Part shown: piece by piece, positions 17,442-26,563 of the stretch | Numbering within the stretch: position 1 is the first letter of the stretch | Layout of the letters: each line of letters opens with the position of its first letter | Assembly: GCA_049296695.1 (NCBI GenBank) | Contig: JBAQSX010000013.1 | Coordinates: 27,533 to 91,532, forward strand | Reading direction: 5' to 3' | Length of the DNA: 64,000 nucleotides | Source: UBA10906 sp049296695 | GTDB lineage: Bacteria; Pseudomonadota; Gammaproteobacteria; Methylococcales; Methylomonadaceae | The notes under the pieces: generated by a model | Told to the model about the DNA's origin: nothing | Databases searched by the model: none | Seen by the model: only the letters and a program-made list of their open reading frames with translations | Program-made: the position numbers and the translations under genes

Positions 17442-17450
17442 TTTTTTCTC

Positions 17451-17804
17451 CTAAAATTTTAAACCAGCTTCGCGCGCAGCATCCGCTAGTGCTTTAACAC
17501 GACCGTGATATTTGAACCCTGAACGATCAAAAGCAACTTCTGTAACGCCCGCAGCGAGAGCCTTTTCCGCAATGCTTTTGCCTACAGCCGCAGCGGCTGT
17601 AATATTACCTGTGCTTTTCAAGGTTGTTTTAATTTCTTCTTGCACAGTTGACGCGCTTACCAATGTAGTTTTGCCATCGCCGCTAATCACTTGCGCGTAA
17701 ATATGCTGTGAGGTTTTGTGAATTGACAACCGTGTTGCTTTTAATTTTTTAATCTGACAGCGCAATTTCAATGCACGCTTCATACGAGCTTGTTTCTTTT
17801 CCAT
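17451..17804 (-). CDS. rplR: 50S ribosomal protein L18
   Basis: 5S rRNA-binding protein of the central protuberance, 117 residues. Basic N-terminus MEKKQARMKRALKLRCQIKK and C-terminal AFDRSGFKYHGRVKALADAAREAGL are typical. It lies 9 bp before rpsE and 9 bp after rplF within the spc cluster. Confidence 0.99.
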   Translation of the reverse strand: MEKKQARMKRALKLRCQIKKLKATRLSIHKTSQHIYAQVISGDGKTTLVSASTVQEEIKTTLKSTGNITAAAAVGKSIAEKALAAGVTEVAFDRSGFKYHGRVKALADAAREAGLKF

Positions 17805-17813
17805 TATGCTACC

Positions 17814-18347
17814 CTATTTTTTCTTAGCTTCTTTTTTAGCAACAACTTCATCAACATATCTAACGCCTTTGCCTTTATAAGGTTCAGGTGGGCGGTATGC
17901 TCTGATTTTTGCAGCAACTTGACCTACTTGTTGTTTATCGCTTCCTTTGATAACAATTTCAGTTTGCGTAGGTGTTTCGACTGAAATTCCAACAGGAACT
18001 TCAAAATCAATCGGATGAGAATAACCTAAAGTTAAATTAAGGATGTTCTCTTTTGCTTGCGCTCTATAACCAACACCTATTAAAGTCAGTTTTTTTTCAA
18101 AACCAGCTGATACACCAACAACCATATTGTTAATAACGGCTCTAGCAGTTCCTGCTTGTGCAACAGCTTTTCGATCATCTTTGTTCCATTGCATTTGAAT
18201 TAGGTTATCCACAACATCAATGGTCACAGCAGGATTTAGACTAAAAGACAGTTGCCCCTTACTGCCTTTAACAATAATATTGTTTTCTTCGACTTTTATA
18301 TCCACGCCACTGGGGATAATAACAGGAGCTTTAGCAATTCTTGACAT
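17814..18347 (-). CDS. rplF: 50S ribosomal protein L6
   Basis: Large-subunit protein near the factor-binding site, 177 residues from the ATG at 18347. That start gives the canonical MSRIAKAPVIIPSGV and has AGGGGC just upstream; the frame is open further (to 18398) but that extension overlaps rpsH and has no family similarity. C-terminal RRPPEPYKGKGVRY-type segment (here RAYRPPEPYKGKGVRYVDE) is intact. Confidence 0.98.
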   Translation of the reverse strand: MSRIAKAPVIIPSGVDIKVEENNIIVKGSKGQLSFSLNPAVTIDVVDNLIQMQWNKDDRKAVAQAGTARAVINNMVVGVSAGFEKKLTLIGVGYRAQAKENILNLTLGYSHPIDFEVPVGISVETPTQTEIVIKGSDKQQVGQVAAKIRAYRPPEPYKGKGVRYVDEVVAKKEAKKK

Positions 18348-18360
18348 GATGATAGCCCCT

Positions 18361-18756
18361 TTAGCAAACAGTACAAATAACTTCGCCACCGTGGCCAATA
18401 GCGCGAGCTGCTTTATCAGTCATTACGCCATTTGACGTTGATACGATAGCTATGCCCAAACCGCCAAGAACCTTAGGTAGTTCGTCTTTAGATTTATAAA
18501 TACGTAAGCTAGGTTTGCTCACCCGTTCGATTTTTTCGATAACAGGCACACCTTTGTAGTATTTTAATTCAATGGTCATTTCAGAATGACTACCAATAGT
18601 TTCAACACTGAAATCAGTGATGTAACCTTCTTCTTTTAATACTTTAGCAATCGACACTTTCACTTTAGATGAAGGTAACTTAATGCTTTTTTTTGTAGCA
18701 GACTGACCGTTTCTAATACGGGTCAGCATATCTGCTATTGGATCTGACATGCTCAT
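18361..18756 (-). CDS. rpsH: 30S ribosomal protein S8
   Basis: Primary 16S rRNA-binding protein, 131 residues, starting MSMSDPIADMLTRIRNGQ and ending with the conserved STSNGVMTDKAARAIGHGGE. In E. coli S8 is the feedback repressor of the spc operon acting at the rplE start; I did not model that site here. Confidence 0.99.
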   Translation of the reverse strand: MSMSDPIADMLTRIRNGQSATKKSIKLPSSKVKVSIAKVLKEEGYITDFSVETIGSHSEMTIELKYYKGVPVIEKIERVSKPSLRIYKSKDELPKVLGGLGIAIVSTSNGVMTDKAARAIGHGGEVICTVC

Positions 18757-18775
18757 TTTTTATGCTCCAAAACCG

Positions 18776-19081
18776 TTACCAACTTGCCTTAACTAGACCT
18801 GGTACATCACCACGCATAGTCGCTTCTCTCAGCTTGTTCCGACTCAGTCCAAACTTACGGTAATAACCGTGTGGACGACCTGTCAGATTACAACGATTAC
18901 GCACACGAGTCACACTAGAATCTCTAGGTAATTTTTGGAGTTGCAATTGGGCAGCTTCTTTATCTTCAAAAGTTGTATTTGGACTTCTGATGGTTTCTTT
19001 TAAAGCATCGCGTTTAACACTGTATTTTTTTACTAATTGCTTGCGTTTAGTTTCGCGTGCAATCATCGATTTCTTTGCCAT
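18776..19081 (-). CDS. rpsN: 30S ribosomal protein S14
   Basis: Long (101-residue) zinc-independent S14: the C-terminal domain reads RNRCNLTGRPHGYYRKFGLS and lacks the paired CxxC motifs of short S14. Start MAKKSMIARETKRKQLVKKY is canonical. Position between rplE and rpsH is standard for the spc operon. Confidence 0.99.
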   Translation of the reverse strand: MAKKSMIARETKRKQLVKKYSVKRDALKETIRSPNTTFEDKEAAQLQLQKLPRDSSVTRVRNRCNLTGRPHGYYRKFGLSRNKLREATMRGDVPGLVKASW

Positions 19082-19093
19082 GTCAGAATCGCC

Positions 19094-19633
19094 TTAACTT
19101 TTGAATGGGAAATTAAACAATTTCAACAATGCTAAACCTTCTTCGTTGGTTCTAGCAGTCGTTGTAATGGTGATGTCCATACCGCGCAAAACATCGATTT
19201 TATCGTAATCGATTTCAGGGAATATGATTTGCTCTTTGACACCCATTGAATAATTGCCGCGACCATCAAAACTTTTTGGGCTCAGTCCTCTAAAGTCTCG
19301 AATACGAGGTATCGAAATACTAATCAAACGATCTAAGAATTCGTACATGCGATCACTACGCAAAGTAACTTTACAACCAATAGGCATGTCGTCACGAATT
19401 TTAAATCCTGCTATTGATTTTCTTGCTAAAGTGACCACAGGTTTTTGACCTGAGATTTTTTCCATGTCACTAAGAGCGGCTTGTAATATTTTTTTATCAG
19501 CAACCGCACCGCCTACTCCCATATTCAAAGTGATTTTGGTTATACGAGGTACTTGCATTACCGATTTGTAAGCAAATTGTTCTTGTAAAGCAGGAAGAAC
19601 AGTCTCTTTATATACAGATTTTAGTCTAGCCAT
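19094..19633 (-). CDS. rplE: 50S ribosomal protein L5
   Basis: 5S rRNA-binding protein contacting P-site tRNA and S13; 179 residues. Diagnostic MQVPRITKITLNMGVGGAV and RDFRGLSPKSFDGRGNYSMG segments and C-terminal ITTTARTNEEGLALL. In E. coli the upstream end of this gene carries the S8 repressor site. Confidence 0.99.
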   Translation of the reverse strand: MARLKSVYKETVLPALQEQFAYKSVMQVPRITKITLNMGVGGAVADKKILQAALSDMEKISGQKPVVTLARKSIAGFKIRDDMPIGCKVTLRSDRMYEFLDRLISISIPRIRDFRGLSPKSFDGRGNYSMGVKEQIIFPEIDYDKIDVLRGMDITITTTARTNEEGLALLKLFNFPFKS

Positions 19634-19647
19634 GATTCATTAGTACC

Positions 19648-19965
19648 TTATGCGTCGACAAGTTCGTTAGTTGACTTGAAATATCTGACTTTCTTGCCAT
19701 CTTCTAAAAGTTTGAAGCCGACACGATCCGCTTTTTTAGTCACAGGGTTATATAAACCTACGTTAGAAATATCAATGGGCATATCTTTAACGATAATGCC
19801 GCCAGAAATACCAGCATTAGGATTCGGCTTTTGATTTTTCTTAACTTGGTTAATACCTTCAACCAGAACTTTGTTATTTTTTAAGACTTTAGTAACTCTA
19901 CCGCTTTTATTCTTGTCTTTGCCAGTACGAACGATTACATCGTCGCCTTTTCTAATTTTTTGCAT
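19648..19965 (-). CDS. rplX: 50S ribosomal protein L24
   Basis: Assembly initiator of the 50S subunit with a KOW motif near the N-terminus (KGDDVIVRTGKDKNKSGRVT). 105 residues; later NPNAGISGGIIVKDMPIDIS is typical of the proteobacterial form. Follows rplN by 10 bp. Confidence 0.99.
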   Translation of the reverse strand: MQKIRKGDDVIVRTGKDKNKSGRVTKVLKNNKVLVEGINQVKKNQKPNPNAGISGGIIVKDMPIDISNVGLYNPVTKKADRVGFKLLEDGKKVRYFKSTNELVDA

Positions 19966-19975
19966 AATGACCGCC

Positions 19976-20344
19976 TTATAATACTTCAGGAGCTAAAGAG
20001 ATGATTTTCATAAATTTTTCTCCTCTCAACTCACGAGTAACAGGGCCAAAAATACGCGTGCCTAAAGGTTGCAAATTATTATTTAAAATAACTGCCGCAT
20101 TACCATCAAAACGAATCACTGAGCCATCAGCGCGACGTACGCCTTTAGCTGTTCTCACAACTAACGCGTTATACACATCGCCTTTTTTAACACGACCGCG
20201 TGGGATAGCGTCTTTGATACTGACTTTAATCACATCACCAATACCAGCGTAACGGCGGTGTGAACCACCTAGCACTTTGATACACATGACCCTTTTGGCA
20301 CCGCTATTGTCGGCAACGTCAAGGCTAGTTTGCATCTGAATCAT
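19976..20344 (-). CDS. rplN: 50S ribosomal protein L14
   Basis: Universally conserved 122-residue 23S rRNA-binding protein that contacts L19 and the intersubunit bridge. MIQMQTSLDVADNSGAKRVM start and GTRIFGPVTRELR near the C-terminus are diagnostic. First gene of the spc set, 25 bp after rpsQ with no visible terminator between, so S10 and spc sets may be read through. Confidence 0.99.
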   Translation of the reverse strand: MIQMQTSLDVADNSGAKRVMCIKVLGGSHRRYAGIGDVIKVSIKDAIPRGRVKKGDVYNALVVRTAKGVRRADGSVIRFDGNAAVILNNNLQPLGTRIFGPVTRELRGEKFMKIISLAPEVL

Positions 20345-20369
20345 AATTTTTTCCTAAAATAACAATGAA

Positions 20370-20639
20370 CTACTTACTAGCAGTTTCTAAAACTTGAACC
20401 AATCTAAAGCTTTTATTTTTAGACAGGGGGCGGCACGAGGTAATTGCTACTACATCGCCTTCTTGACAAACGTTTTGTTCATCATGCGCCATCATTTTGG
20501 TAGAACGCTTAATGTATTTACCATATACAGGGTGTTTTACTACTCGTTCAACTAAAACAGTAATGGTTTTATCCATTTTGTTGCTAACAACACGACCCGT
20601 GATTGTTCGCAATTTTACATTTTCATTTTCGCTCATCAC
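20370..20639 (-). CDS. rpsQ: 30S ribosomal protein S17
   Basis: Primary 16S rRNA-binding OB-fold protein, 89 residues: RTITGRVVSNKMDKTITVLV and the conserved HPVYGKYIKRSTKMMAHDE. Last gene of the S10 set; its ATG overlaps the rpmC stop by one base. Confidence 0.99.
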   Translation of the reverse strand: MMSENENVKLRTITGRVVSNKMDKTITVLVERVVKHPVYGKYIKRSTKMMAHDEQNVCQEGDVVAITSCRPLSKNKSFRLVQVLETASK

Positions 20640-20830
20640 TATGCTCTCGCCAACTCATTCAACACGGTTTGCACACGGGCTATATTTCTTCTCACTTCTT
20701 TGACTTGATGAGGCTTAGATAGTTGCCCTGTCCCTTTCTGCATTCTGAGATTAAAACGAGTGCGTGACAAGTCAAGTAGCAAGGTGCTTAATTCTTCTTT
20801 TGATTTCTGGCGTAATTCACTGGCTTTCAT
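20639..20830 (-). CDS. rpmC: 50S ribosomal protein L29
   Basis: 63-residue two-helix protein at the tunnel exit near the SRP and trigger factor docking site. MKASELRQKSKEELSTLLLD start and RRNIARVQTVLNE end are canonical. One-base overlaps with both rplP and rpsQ. Confidence 0.99.
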   Translation of the reverse strand: MKASELRQKSKEELSTLLLDLSRTRFNLRMQKGTGQLSKPHQVKEVRRNIARVQTVLNELARA

Positions 20831-21243
20831 TACATTATCGTCCGAACAGTAAAGAGTGTTTTTAAAGGCAACTTGGCTGCGGCCAATGTAAATGCCTCAC
20901 GAGCTAATTCCTCAGAAACACCTTGTATTTCATATAGCATCATCCCTGGTCTAATCTGAGCAACCCAGTATTCTACACTACCTTTCCCTTTTCCCATACG
21001 AACTTCTAAAGGTTTTTTAGTAATCGGTTTATCTGGGAAAATTCTAATCCAGATTTTACCGCCACGTTTTACATGACGAGTAATGGTTCTACGAGCTGAT
21101 TCAATTTGACGAGCGGTCAACCGACCACGACTAACCGATTTTAAACCGTATTCACCAAAGCTCACTGATGAGCCGCGCACTGCAGTACCTGTATTTCTAC
21201 CTTTGTGCTGCTTACGAAATTTAGTTCTTTTAGGTTGAAGCAT
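20830..21243 (-). CDS. rplP: 50S ribosomal protein L16
   Basis: Binds near the A-site tRNA and peptidyl transferase centre; 137 residues. Canonical MLQPKRTKFRKQHKGRNTG start, basic core RRTITRHVKRGGKIWIRIFP and GKGKGSVEYWVAQIRPG. In E. coli an Arg here is hydroxylated by RoxA/YcfD. One-base overlap with rpmC. Confidence 0.99.
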   Translation of the reverse strand: MLQPKRTKFRKQHKGRNTGTAVRGSSVSFGEYGLKSVSRGRLTARQIESARRTITRHVKRGGKIWIRIFPDKPITKKPLEVRMGKGKGSVEYWVAQIRPGMMLYEIQGVSEELAREAFTLAAAKLPLKTLFTVRTIM

Positions 21244-21259
21244 TATCTTGTCCCTTCAA

Positions 21260-21931
21260 CTATTTTTTAGATTCAGAATTAATGGCCGCCATGTGTGCGT
21301 CCATGTCAAAGATTTCACCTTTGAATATCCACACTTTAATGCCAATAATGCCATAAGTAGTGTTTGCTTCAGCGGTCGCATAATCAATATCTGCTCTAAG
21401 CGTATGTAGAGGTACACGACCTTCTCTATACCATTCACTACGAGCAATTTCAGCACCGTTTAAACGACCACCAACGTTGATTTTTATACCTTCAGCACCT
21501 AAACGCATAGTGTTGGTTACAGCGCGTTTCATTGCACGACGATACATAATTCTTTTTTCAAGCTGTTGCGCAATACCTTCTGCAACTAATTGCGCATCTA
21601 ATTCAGGTTTTCTGATTTCTTCAACATTTAGCTGAACAGGAACACCAATCATTTTAGAGATTTCCTGTCTCAATACATCAATGTCTTCGCCTTTCTTACC
21701 AATTACGATACCTGGACGTGCTGTATGAATAGTAATATGAGCGTTGTTTGCAGGGCGGTTAATCTGAATATGACTAACGGAAGCGTGTGCTAACTTTTTC
21801 TTTAGGAAGGCTCTTACGGTCAAGTCTTGATGTAGAAAAACAGAATAGTCCTGACTGTTTGCATACCATCTGGAATTCCAATCCTTGACAATACCCAAAC
21901 GTATGCCTACTGGATGTACTTTTTGTCCCAT
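21260..21931 (-). CDS. rpsC: 30S ribosomal protein S3
   Basis: Head protein forming part of the mRNA entry helicase; 223 residues. MGQKVHPVGIRLGIVKDWNS start, KH domain with GIVIGKKGEDIDVLR (the GxxG loop), and C-terminal domain GVKVWIFKGE-like (IGIKVWIFKGEIFD). Located between rplV and rplP as usual. Confidence 0.99.
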   Translation of the reverse strand: MGQKVHPVGIRLGIVKDWNSRWYANSQDYSVFLHQDLTVRAFLKKKLAHASVSHIQINRPANNAHITIHTARPGIVIGKKGEDIDVLRQEISKMIGVPVQLNVEEIRKPELDAQLVAEGIAQQLEKRIMYRRAMKRAVTNTMRLGAEGIKINVGGRLNGAEIARSEWYREGRVPLHTLRADIDYATAEANTTYGIIGIKVWIFKGEIFDMDAHMAAINSESKK

Positions 21932-21940
21932 GTTCTACCC

Positions 21941-22276
21941 CTACTCGACTTCAGCGACTTTGATTGTGATATGGCAAGTTCTTTTCAGGATATGATTCCC
22001 GCGTCCTTTCGCTCTTGCGCTAAATCTTTTTAGGGTCACCCCTTCATTCACAAAAACGGTAGAAACCTTTAAGTTATCAATATCCGCACTTTCATTGTGT
22101 TCAGCGTTAGCAATAGCTGATTCCAACACTTTTTTGATAATGGCAGCGGCTTTTTTAGAACTGAATTTTAATGTATTCAATGCTGTCTCTACTGACATGC
22201 CACGGATTTGATCGCCTACTAATCGCGCTTTTTGCGCTGATAAGGGTGCATTATTTAGCTTTGCTGAAATTTCCAT
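21941..22276 (-). CDS. rplV: 50S ribosomal protein L22
   Basis: Large-subunit protein whose loop lines the nascent-chain tunnel. I take the ATG at 22276, giving a 111-residue protein that starts MEISAKLNNAPLSAQKARLV like other L22 proteins; the frame is open 66 bp further upstream but that part overlaps rpsS and is not L22-like. The tunnel loop FVNEGVTLKRFSARAKGRGN is intact. Confidence 0.98.
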   Translation of the reverse strand: MEISAKLNNAPLSAQKARLVGDQIRGMSVETALNTLKFSSKKAAAIIKKVLESAIANAEHNESADIDNLKVSTVFVNEGVTLKRFSARAKGRGNHILKRTCHITIKVAEVE

Positions 22277-22283
22277 CACTCGA

Positions 22284-22556
22284 CTACCTAGATTTTTTAT
22301 CGATAACATGACCTTTGTAAGTACGAGTCGGTGCAAATTCACCTAACTTGTGACCTATCATGTTTTCAGAAATAAGGACTGGAATGTGTAGCTTTCCATT
22401 ATGAACAGCGATAGTTAATCCCAACATATCGGGAATAATCATTGACCGTCTTGACCATGTTTTAATCGGTTTCCGATTATTGCTACTGGCGGCATCTTCT
22501 ATTTTTTTCAGAAGATGATGATCAACAAAAGGACCTTTTTTAATTGAACGTGGCAC
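22284..22556 (-). CDS. rpsS: 30S ribosomal protein S19
   Basis: 30S head protein, 90 residues, MPRSIKKGPFVDHHLLKKI start and IGHKLGEFAPTRTYKGH near the end. Sits 12 bp after rplB and 7 bp before the chosen rplV start. Confidence 0.99.
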   Translation of the reverse strand: MPRSIKKGPFVDHHLLKKIEDAASSNNRKPIKTWSRRSMIIPDMLGLTIAVHNGKLHIPVLISENMIGHKLGEFAPTRTYKGHVIDKKSR

Positions 22557-22568
22557 GCTAACTCCCCT

Positions 22569-23396
22569 TTATTTCTGCTTACGTCGTCTAACAATCATAT
22601 TGTCAGTACGTTTATTTTTTCTGGTTTTATAACCTTTAGTTGGCATACCCCAAGGTGATACGGGATGTCTACCACCAGAGGTACGCCCTTCACCACCACC
22701 GTGCGGGTGATCGACTGGGTTCATAACCACACCGCGAACGGTAGGTCTTACGCCACGCCATCTTGAAGCACCTGCTTTACCTAGTGAGGCTAAGTTATGT
22801 TCTGAATTAGAGACTTCACCAATAACGGCTTTGCAATCCACCATGACTTTACGCATTTCGCCTGAACGCAGACGCAAAGTTGCATGAATATTGTCTCTTG
22901 CTACTAATTGCACAGAAGTGCCTGCACTTCTAGCCACTTGCGCGCCTTTACCTGGTTTTAATTCAACACAGTGAACAGTAGTACCTACTGGAATATTGCG
23001 CAAAGGCATACAGTTGCCCACTTTTACAGGAACGGTCTCGGACGACAAAATTTCTTGTCCGACTTCTAATCCTTTGGGGGCGATGATGTACTGACGTAGA
23101 CCATCTTTAAATAAAATCAGCGCAATATTAGCTGTACGGTTTGGATCATATTCCAAACGTTCTACCACAGCAGGAATGTCTGTTTTATTTCTTTTGAAAT
23201 CAATAATACGATAATGTTGTTTGTGACCACCACCGATATGTCTTGTCGTGATACGTCCTTGATTATTACGGCCGCCACTTTTACTGTTCTTACTTAACAA
23301 CGGTGCAAAGGGTTTACCTTTATGCAGCTCATCGTTTTTAATACGAATAACAAACCGAGACCCAGGCGATGTCGGTTTTGACTTTACAATAGCCAT
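22569..23396 (-). CDS. rplB: 50S ribosomal protein L2
   Basis: Essential for subunit association and peptidyl transfer; 275 residues. The diagnostic C-terminal VRGVVMNPVDHPHGGGEGRT, containing the catalytic-site His region, and GRNNQGRITTRHIGGGHKQH are intact. Standard S10-operon position. Confidence 0.99.
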   Translation of the reverse strand: MAIVKSKPTSPGSRFVIRIKNDELHKGKPFAPLLSKNSKSGGRNNQGRITTRHIGGGHKQHYRIIDFKRNKTDIPAVVERLEYDPNRTANIALILFKDGLRQYIIAPKGLEVGQEILSSETVPVKVGNCMPLRNIPVGTTVHCVELKPGKGAQVARSAGTSVQLVARDNIHATLRLRSGEMRKVMVDCKAVIGEVSNSEHNLASLGKAGASRWRGVRPTVRGVVMNPVDHPHGGGEGRTSGGRHPVSPWGMPTKGYKTRKNKRTDNMIVRRRKQK

Positions 23397-23437
23397 TGTT
23401 TTCTACCGTTTCCTAATTGATCGTTCACGTTAATTGA

Positions 23438-23737
23438 TTAAGCAGCCGAAAACTGAATGTCGTGACCTAGCTTAAGTTTTACATAGGCTTTCTTCCAATC
23501 AGACTTTGTATATAAAGAACGACTGGAACGTTTTTGTTTGCCTTTAACGTTTAAGACATGAACTGAATCGACTTCAACACTAAACATTAACTCAACCGCT
23601 TTTTTAATGTCTTCTTTAGTAGCCTTCTTTTCTACTTTAAAAACAAATTGTCTATTGTTTTCAGCGGCATTAGTGCTTTTTTCAGAAATAACAGGTGCTT
23701 GCAGCACTGCTGCTAATTGATAGGTGTTCATACTCAC
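23438..23737 (-). CDS. rplW: 50S ribosomal protein L23
   Basis: Tunnel-exit protein that docks trigger factor and SRP; 99 residues with PVISEKSTNAAENNRQFVFK and the VNVLNVKGKQKR-type loop (VDSVHVLNVKGKQKRSSR). Its ATG overlaps the rplD stop by 4 bp. Confidence 0.98.
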   Translation of the reverse strand: MSMNTYQLAAVLQAPVISEKSTNAAENNRQFVFKVEKKATKEDIKKAVELMFSVEVDSVHVLNVKGKQKRSSRSLYTKSDWKKAYVKLKLGHDIQFSAA

Positions 23738-24354
23738 GCCAAACGCTCCTCAATCTGCTTAAGTGCGCCTGAAGTGGCAATTACTTTATCAGCAGAAACC
23801 AACAATACTGGGTTTAAATTAGTCGCTTCAACCACTTCCACATAAGGAATATTTCTTGAAGCTAAAATTAAATTGGCATCTAAATTATCAACCACAATTA
23901 AAATACGTTTAGCATCAATTGCTTTTATTTGTTGATTGAATAATTTAGTTTTATGTGACTCAGGGATAATACTGTCGCTAACAACTAAACGACCTTGTCT
24001 TAATAATTCAGACAAAATAGAACGTATCCCTACGCGAAACATTTTTTTATTGAGCTTTTGCTCATAGTTTCTAGGACGAGCCGCGAATGTTGCACCCCCT
24101 GTACGCCATAAAGGGCTACGGGTTGTACCTGAACGCGCACGACCTGTACCTTTTTGCCGCCAAGGTTTGATACCACCACCGCTAACGTCAGAACGGGTTT
24201 TTTGTGCTTTTGTACCTGCACGCGCCCCCGCCATGTAACGTGTTACTAATTGGTGAATCAATGTTTCATTAAAAGACTGTCCAAAAACACTCTCAGCTAC
24301 ACTCAGCTGTCCTGTAGCATCTTGCTCATGTAAAGCAGGTATTTGCAAACTCAT
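23734..24354 (-). CDS. rplD: 50S ribosomal protein L4
   Basis: Tunnel-lining protein of 206 residues; in E. coli it also represses the S10 operon by binding its leader. Conserved loop region with KPWRQKGTGRARSGTTRSPL and GGGxxFxxRPR-type (GGATFAARPRNYEQKLNKK). Adjacent rplC is 3 bp away. No long S10 leader exists here because rpsJ follows tuf by only 6 bp, so L4 autoregulation may differ. Confidence 0.98.
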   Translation of the reverse strand: MSLQIPALHEQDATGQLSVAESVFGQSFNETLIHQLVTRYMAGARAGTKAQKTRSDVSGGGIKPWRQKGTGRARSGTTRSPLWRTGGATFAARPRNYEQKLNKKMFRVGIRSILSELLRQGRLVVSDSIIPESHKTKLFNQQIKAIDAKRILIVVDNLDANLILASRNIPYVEVVEATNLNPVLLVSADKVIATSGALKQIEERLA

Positions 24355-24357
24355 AGC

Positions 24358-25008
24358 TTAACCTTTATTCCTTTTTTTCATTGCAGGAGTAATGACAACA
24401 TCACCACCTTTAGCACCAGGTACTGCACCTTTAACTAATAGCAAGTTTCTTTCGGCATCAATGGCATGAATAGTTAGGTTCTGGGTAGTGACTTGCACCG
24501 CACCCATGTGACCTTCCATTTTTTTGCCTTTAAAAACGCGACCAGGTGTTTGGTTCATACCAATAGAACCCAATACACGGTGCGAACGCGAGTTACCGTG
24601 AGTTGCATCTTGCATGTGGAAGTTGTGACGTTTAATACCGCCCGCAAAACCTTTACCAATGCTTCTGCCTTGTACGTCAACGACTTGACCTACTGAAAAT
24701 ACGTCAACTGATAACTTAGAACCAGCAGATAAGTCAACGCCTTCACCGTCTTCGAGTCTAAATTCCCAAAGACCGCGTCCAGCTGTCACATTGGCCGCTG
24801 CGTAGTGACCTGCCATCGCTTTATTCACACGCGAGGCTTTTTTATCGCCTGCGGTGACTTGAATCGAACGATAGCCATCAGTTTCGATACTTTTTACTTG
24901 TGTGACTCTATTTGAGTCAATTTGTAAGACCGTAACGGGTACTGAAGAACCATCTTCACAAAAAACTCTGGTCATTCCACACTTACGACCTATAAGACCT
25001 ATTGACAT
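24358..25008 (-). CDS. rplC: 50S ribosomal protein L3
   Basis: 23S rRNA assembly initiator reaching to the peptidyl transferase centre; 216 residues. MSIGLIGRKCGMTRVFCEDG start; HGNSRSHRVLGSIGMNQTPG contains the glutamine that PrmB methylates in E. coli. 19 bp after rpsJ. Confidence 0.99.
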   Translation of the reverse strand: MSIGLIGRKCGMTRVFCEDGSSVPVTVLQIDSNRVTQVKSIETDGYRSIQVTAGDKKASRVNKAMAGHYAAANVTAGRGLWEFRLEDGEGVDLSAGSKLSVDVFSVGQVVDVQGRSIGKGFAGGIKRHNFHMQDATHGNSRSHRVLGSIGMNQTPGRVFKGKKMEGHMGAVQVTTQNLTIHAIDAERNLLLVKGAVPGAKGGDVVITPAMKKRNKG

Positions 25009-25027
25009 CTGCCAATTCCTCGATTTC

Positions 25028-25339
25028 TTAATTCAACTTTATCTGAACATCGACACCCGCCGCTAAGTCGAGCTTCATCAGCGCGTCTACGGTTTTATCA
25101 GTGGGCTCTACGATGTCCAGTAATCTTTTATATGTTCTTAACTCGTATTGATCTCTGGCATCTTTATTAACATGCGGTGAGATCAAAATAGTAAAACGCT
25201 CTTTTTTAGTAGGCAATGGAATCGGACCTTTAACTTGCGCCCCTGTTCTTCTTGCTGTTTCTACTATTTCACCAGCCGATTGATCGATTAATTTGTGGTC
25301 AAACGATTTCAACCGAATTCTGATATTTTGATTAGACAT
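25028..25339 (-). CDS. rpsJ: 30S ribosomal protein S10 / NusE
   Basis: 30S head protein that also works with NusB and NusG in antitermination; 103 residues. IRIRLKSFDHKLIDQSAGEI and the loop KGPIPLPTKKERFTILISPH are canonical. The start lies only 6 bp after the tuf stop, so str and S10 gene sets form one continuous unit here. Confidence 0.99.
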   Translation of the reverse strand: MSNQNIRIRLKSFDHKLIDQSAGEIVETARRTGAQVKGPIPLPTKKERFTILISPHVNKDARDQYELRTYKRLLDIVEPTDKTVDALMKLDLAAGVDVQIKLN

Positions 25340-25345
25340 ACTCGC

Positions 25346-26536
25346 TTACTCGATGATAGAAGCAACAACACCCGCACCAACAGTACGACCGCCTTCACGA
25401 ATAGCGAAACGTAAGCCGTCTTCCATCGCAATAGATGAAATCAACTTAACTTTTACGGTGATGTTATCACCAGGCATTACCATTTCTACGCCTTCTGGCA
25501 ATTCTACCGCGCCTGTTACGTCAGTTGTTCTGAAATAGAACTGTGGACGGTAACCATTAAAGAATGGTGTATGACGACCACCTTCATCTTTAGACAAGAT
25601 ATAGATTTCAGAGTTGAAATAAGAGTGTGGTTTGATAGTGCCTTTGTGTGCCAATACTTGACCACGTTCTACGTCATCTCTTTTTGTACCTCTAAGTAAC
25701 AAACCAACGTTATCACCTGCTTGACCTTGGTCTAACAATTTGCGGAACATTTCAACGCCAGTTACAGTAGTTGTCACAGTCGGTCTAATACCTACGATTT
25801 CAACTTCTTGACCTACTTTAATAATACCGCGTTCGATACGACCTGTTACCACAGTACCACGACCTGAAATTGAGAACACGTCTTCGATAGGCATTAAGAA
25901 TGCACCGTCAACTGCTCTTTCTGGCAATGGAATATAGCTGTCTAAAGCTTCTACCAATTTAATAACAGAAGGCGCGCCGATTTCGCTTTCATCGCCTTGC
26001 AACGCTAATAAAGCAGAACCTTTGATAATTGGTGTATCGTCACCAGGGAACTCATACATATCAAGTAATTCTCTGATTTCCATTTCAACTAATTCGATTA
26101 ACTCTTCATCGTCAACCATATCAGCTTTGTTCAAGAACACCACAATATAAGGAACGCCAACTTGACGAGACAACAAGATGTGTTCTCTAGTTTGTGGCAT
26201 TGGACCGTCAGCTGCTGAACATACCAAAATGGCACCGTCCATTTGAGCGGCACCAGTAATCATGTTTTTTACATAATCGGCGTGACCTGGACAGTCAACG
26301 TGTGCATAGTGGCGTTTTTCTGATTCATATTCAACGTGTGAGGTCGCAATGGTAATACCACGCGCACGTTCTTCAGGGGCGTTGTCAATTTGATCGAACG
26401 CTTTAACCGCACCGCCATGCAATTTTGCCATTACAGTTGTTAATGCCGCTGTCAATGTTGTTTTACCATGATCAACGTGACCGATAGTGCCTACGTTTAC
26501 GTGAGGCTTAGTCCGGGAAAATTTTTCTTTAGCCAT
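25346..26536 (-). CDS. tuf: Translation elongation factor Tu
   Basis: GTPase delivering aminoacyl-tRNA to the ribosome. 396 residues; G1 GHVDHGKT (19-26), G2 region ARGITIATSHVEYE, G3 DCPGHADYVKNM, G4 NKAD, and beta-barrel domains 2 and 3 with the C-terminal GRTVGAGVVASIIE. This is the only tuf in the window. The position where gammaproteobacteria often carry a second tuf (between tRNA-Thr and tRNA-Trp/secE) has only 66 bp of non-coding DNA. Confidence 0.99.
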   Translation of the reverse strand: MAKEKFSRTKPHVNVGTIGHVDHGKTTLTAALTTVMAKLHGGAVKAFDQIDNAPEERARGITIATSHVEYESEKRHYAHVDCPGHADYVKNMITGAAQMDGAILVCSAADGPMPQTREHILLSRQVGVPYIVVFLNKADMVDDEELIELVEMEIRELLDMYEFPGDDTPIIKGSALLALQGDESEIGAPSVIKLVEALDSYIPLPERAVDGAFLMPIEDVFSISGRGTVVTGRIERGIIKVGQEVEIVGIRPTVTTTVTGVEMFRKLLDQGQAGDNVGLLLRGTKRDDVERGQVLAHKGTIKPHSYFNSEIYILSKDEGGRHTPFFNGYRPQFYFRTTDVTGAVELPEGVEMVMPGDNITVKVKLISSIAMEDGLRFAIREGGRTVGAGVVASIIE

Positions 26537-26563
26537 GAGTCAATACCTTTAATTATTTCAATG